The notes beneath the pieces were generated by a model. It did not search any database and was not told the origin of the DNA. It saw nothing but the letters and a program-made list of their open reading frames with translations. Position numbers and translations under genes: made by a program. Source: Sycobia sp. Sy_11 (taxonomy: Eukaryota > Arthropoda > Insecta > Hymenoptera > Epichrysomallidae). Taken from it: a DNA stretch of 64,000 nucleotides. The DNA is taken from assembly GCA_018907035.1 (NCBI GenBank), contig JACCIC010000094.1:992001-1056000 (forward strand), given 5' to 3'. Positions 63,045-64,000 of the stretch are shown here, piece by piece (positions within the stretch are counted from its first letter, which is position 1; each line of letters starts with the position of its first letter).

Positions 63045-63734
63045 TGTATACCTTTTTTGTACACGGAGTTTGGCCTATAACGATAGTCTGCTCGCGATTT
63101 TTAGGCGCCTTTTTCATCGACTTCTATTTTTATAGTCGCTTCGAAATATAGAATTTTTCTTAAATTTAAACATTTCAAATCTCTTTTTTCTTGCCTTTGC
63201 TTTACAACTAAAAATTTCCTTTCATTTAACGTATCATGATATTATTTATCTCGCAGCCGCTTTTGTCCGAGGTAATCTCGCACCCGAGTCAATTGTATAC
63301 ATTTTTTCTTAAACTATAAACACAACGTCGCTCGCTAACATAAATAAGTTTAATATCATTCGCTTATTTCTTTACATGCGTTTCAAATTTCGACATAAAT
63401 CTATGGTATAATATTACATAACTTTTAAATCTCATACATTTAATTTATTAAGAAAGTAAATAAGTCTAAACTAAATAAGTCTAAATAAGATTTTCCGGCA
63501 CCTGGCTAGACGATAGGGGGGATTTGAACTCCACAGGAGGATTCGTGTTTTATTATATCAGTCGGGACTGACTATTTCCGATTAAAACCCGTAGATCGGC
63601 AACGACTCCAGTTCCAGCCAGAGTATAAGTCATCGGATTCACCGCAGTCATCCCGGAGACAGCCTCTAGATTTGCGTGCACAATTAAAAGAAGAAAGTGG
63701 CTAGCATATATATTGTTTCATATCATATTTATAT
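63045..63734. other. Non-coding stretch
   Basis: Nothing firm. On the minus strand 63520-63535 reads GGAGTTCAAATCCCCC, like a tRNA T-arm, but the stem pairs poorly and no matching A-box or acceptor arm was found. Confidence 0.4.
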
Positions 63735-64000
63735 ATGAGGCAACACAAGCATCATTTAGCTGCGCGAGTATTTCGTATTTTCACGGTAGGAGCACCGCTT
63801 GTTGGTTCGCATCGAGACCGCGCGCGGCTCGCAGGCGCGCATACACGAAATTTTGCCGCGGAGCGAGAGAGCGATACGGGAGTCGCGTCGATGTCGACAT
63901 CGTCGCGGCATCTGACGGAGCAGAGGCAGACCGCTGATTCCCCGAGCTCCGCTCGGCAAGAGCGGCGCGCGCGCGGAGGCTGAAATCTCGCAAGGCGCGA
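63735..64000. promoter_or_regulatory. CpG-rich right edge, possible promoter or 5' UTR of a gene outside the window
   Basis: An abrupt change from AT-rich DNA to CpG-dense sequence with GCGCGCGCGG near the end. All frames across it are short, Arg/Ser-rich and end before the edge. It resembles the start of a CpG-rich promoter or first untranslated exon. Confidence 0.3.

Noticed and set aside
63518..63537. T-arm-like GTTCAAATCCCCC on the minus strand (possible tRNA)
   Set aside because: The stem has mismatches and no A-box or acceptor stem is found at the right distance.

Overview
This is a window of animal, insect-type chromosomal DNA. It has short spliced exons with GT..AG introns, long AT-rich introns and intergenic stretches, and CpG-rich patches without strong CpG depletion. 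Dinucleotide microsatellites are very dense, and there are decayed mariner and BEL/Pao fragments. CpG content, repeat style and the chymotrypsin-like gene fit Hymenoptera best (ant, bee or wasp), but that is an inference. Coding density is very low: I can support two protein-coding genes. Most of the longer open frames are read-through of (CT)n, (TA)n or (CA)n repeats, or chance frames in CpG-rich DNA.

Layout: 1-31520 has no exon I can support. It alternates AT-rich DNA carrying many (TA)n runs with CpG-rich blocks (about 0.9-2.6, 10.5-11.5, 18.4-19.5, 21.5-22.5 and 29.7-30.2 kb). It may be one large upstream intron of the next gene, or intergenic DNA. At 31521-35274 on the + strand lie the last four exons of a membrane-dipeptidase-family (renal dipeptidase, M19) metallopeptidase. 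The reading frame is continuous across all three introns. The zinc-ligand exons are not seen in the window. A long GC- and purine-rich stretch to about 37.3 kb is a plausible 3' UTR. From 37.3 to 49.5 kb is AT-rich DNA with a minisatellite-like repeat near 45.8-46.3 kb. At 49.5-49.9 kb (minus) is a decayed BEL/Pao gag-pol fragment, and at 50.6-50.9 kb (plus) a decayed mariner transposase fragment.

A complete four-exon chymotrypsin-like secreted serine protease lies on the minus strand, from 55844 (start) to 51225 (stop). All catalytic residues and six conserved cysteines are present. Its oddities are two in-frame acceptor sites for exon 2 in the signal region, no Arg/Lys before the IIGG mature end, and an unusual S1-pocket wall.

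From 55.8 kb to the right edge is mostly AT-rich intergenic DNA. It contains a 46-bp tandem duplication and a 144-bp-period duplication at 62.8-63.05 kb. The two units of the latter each form a long hairpin, and the arms differ by matched changes. The last 270 bases are CpG-rich and may be the edge of another gene's promoter or 5' UTR. The two genes are convergent and show no functional link beyond both encoding peptidases.
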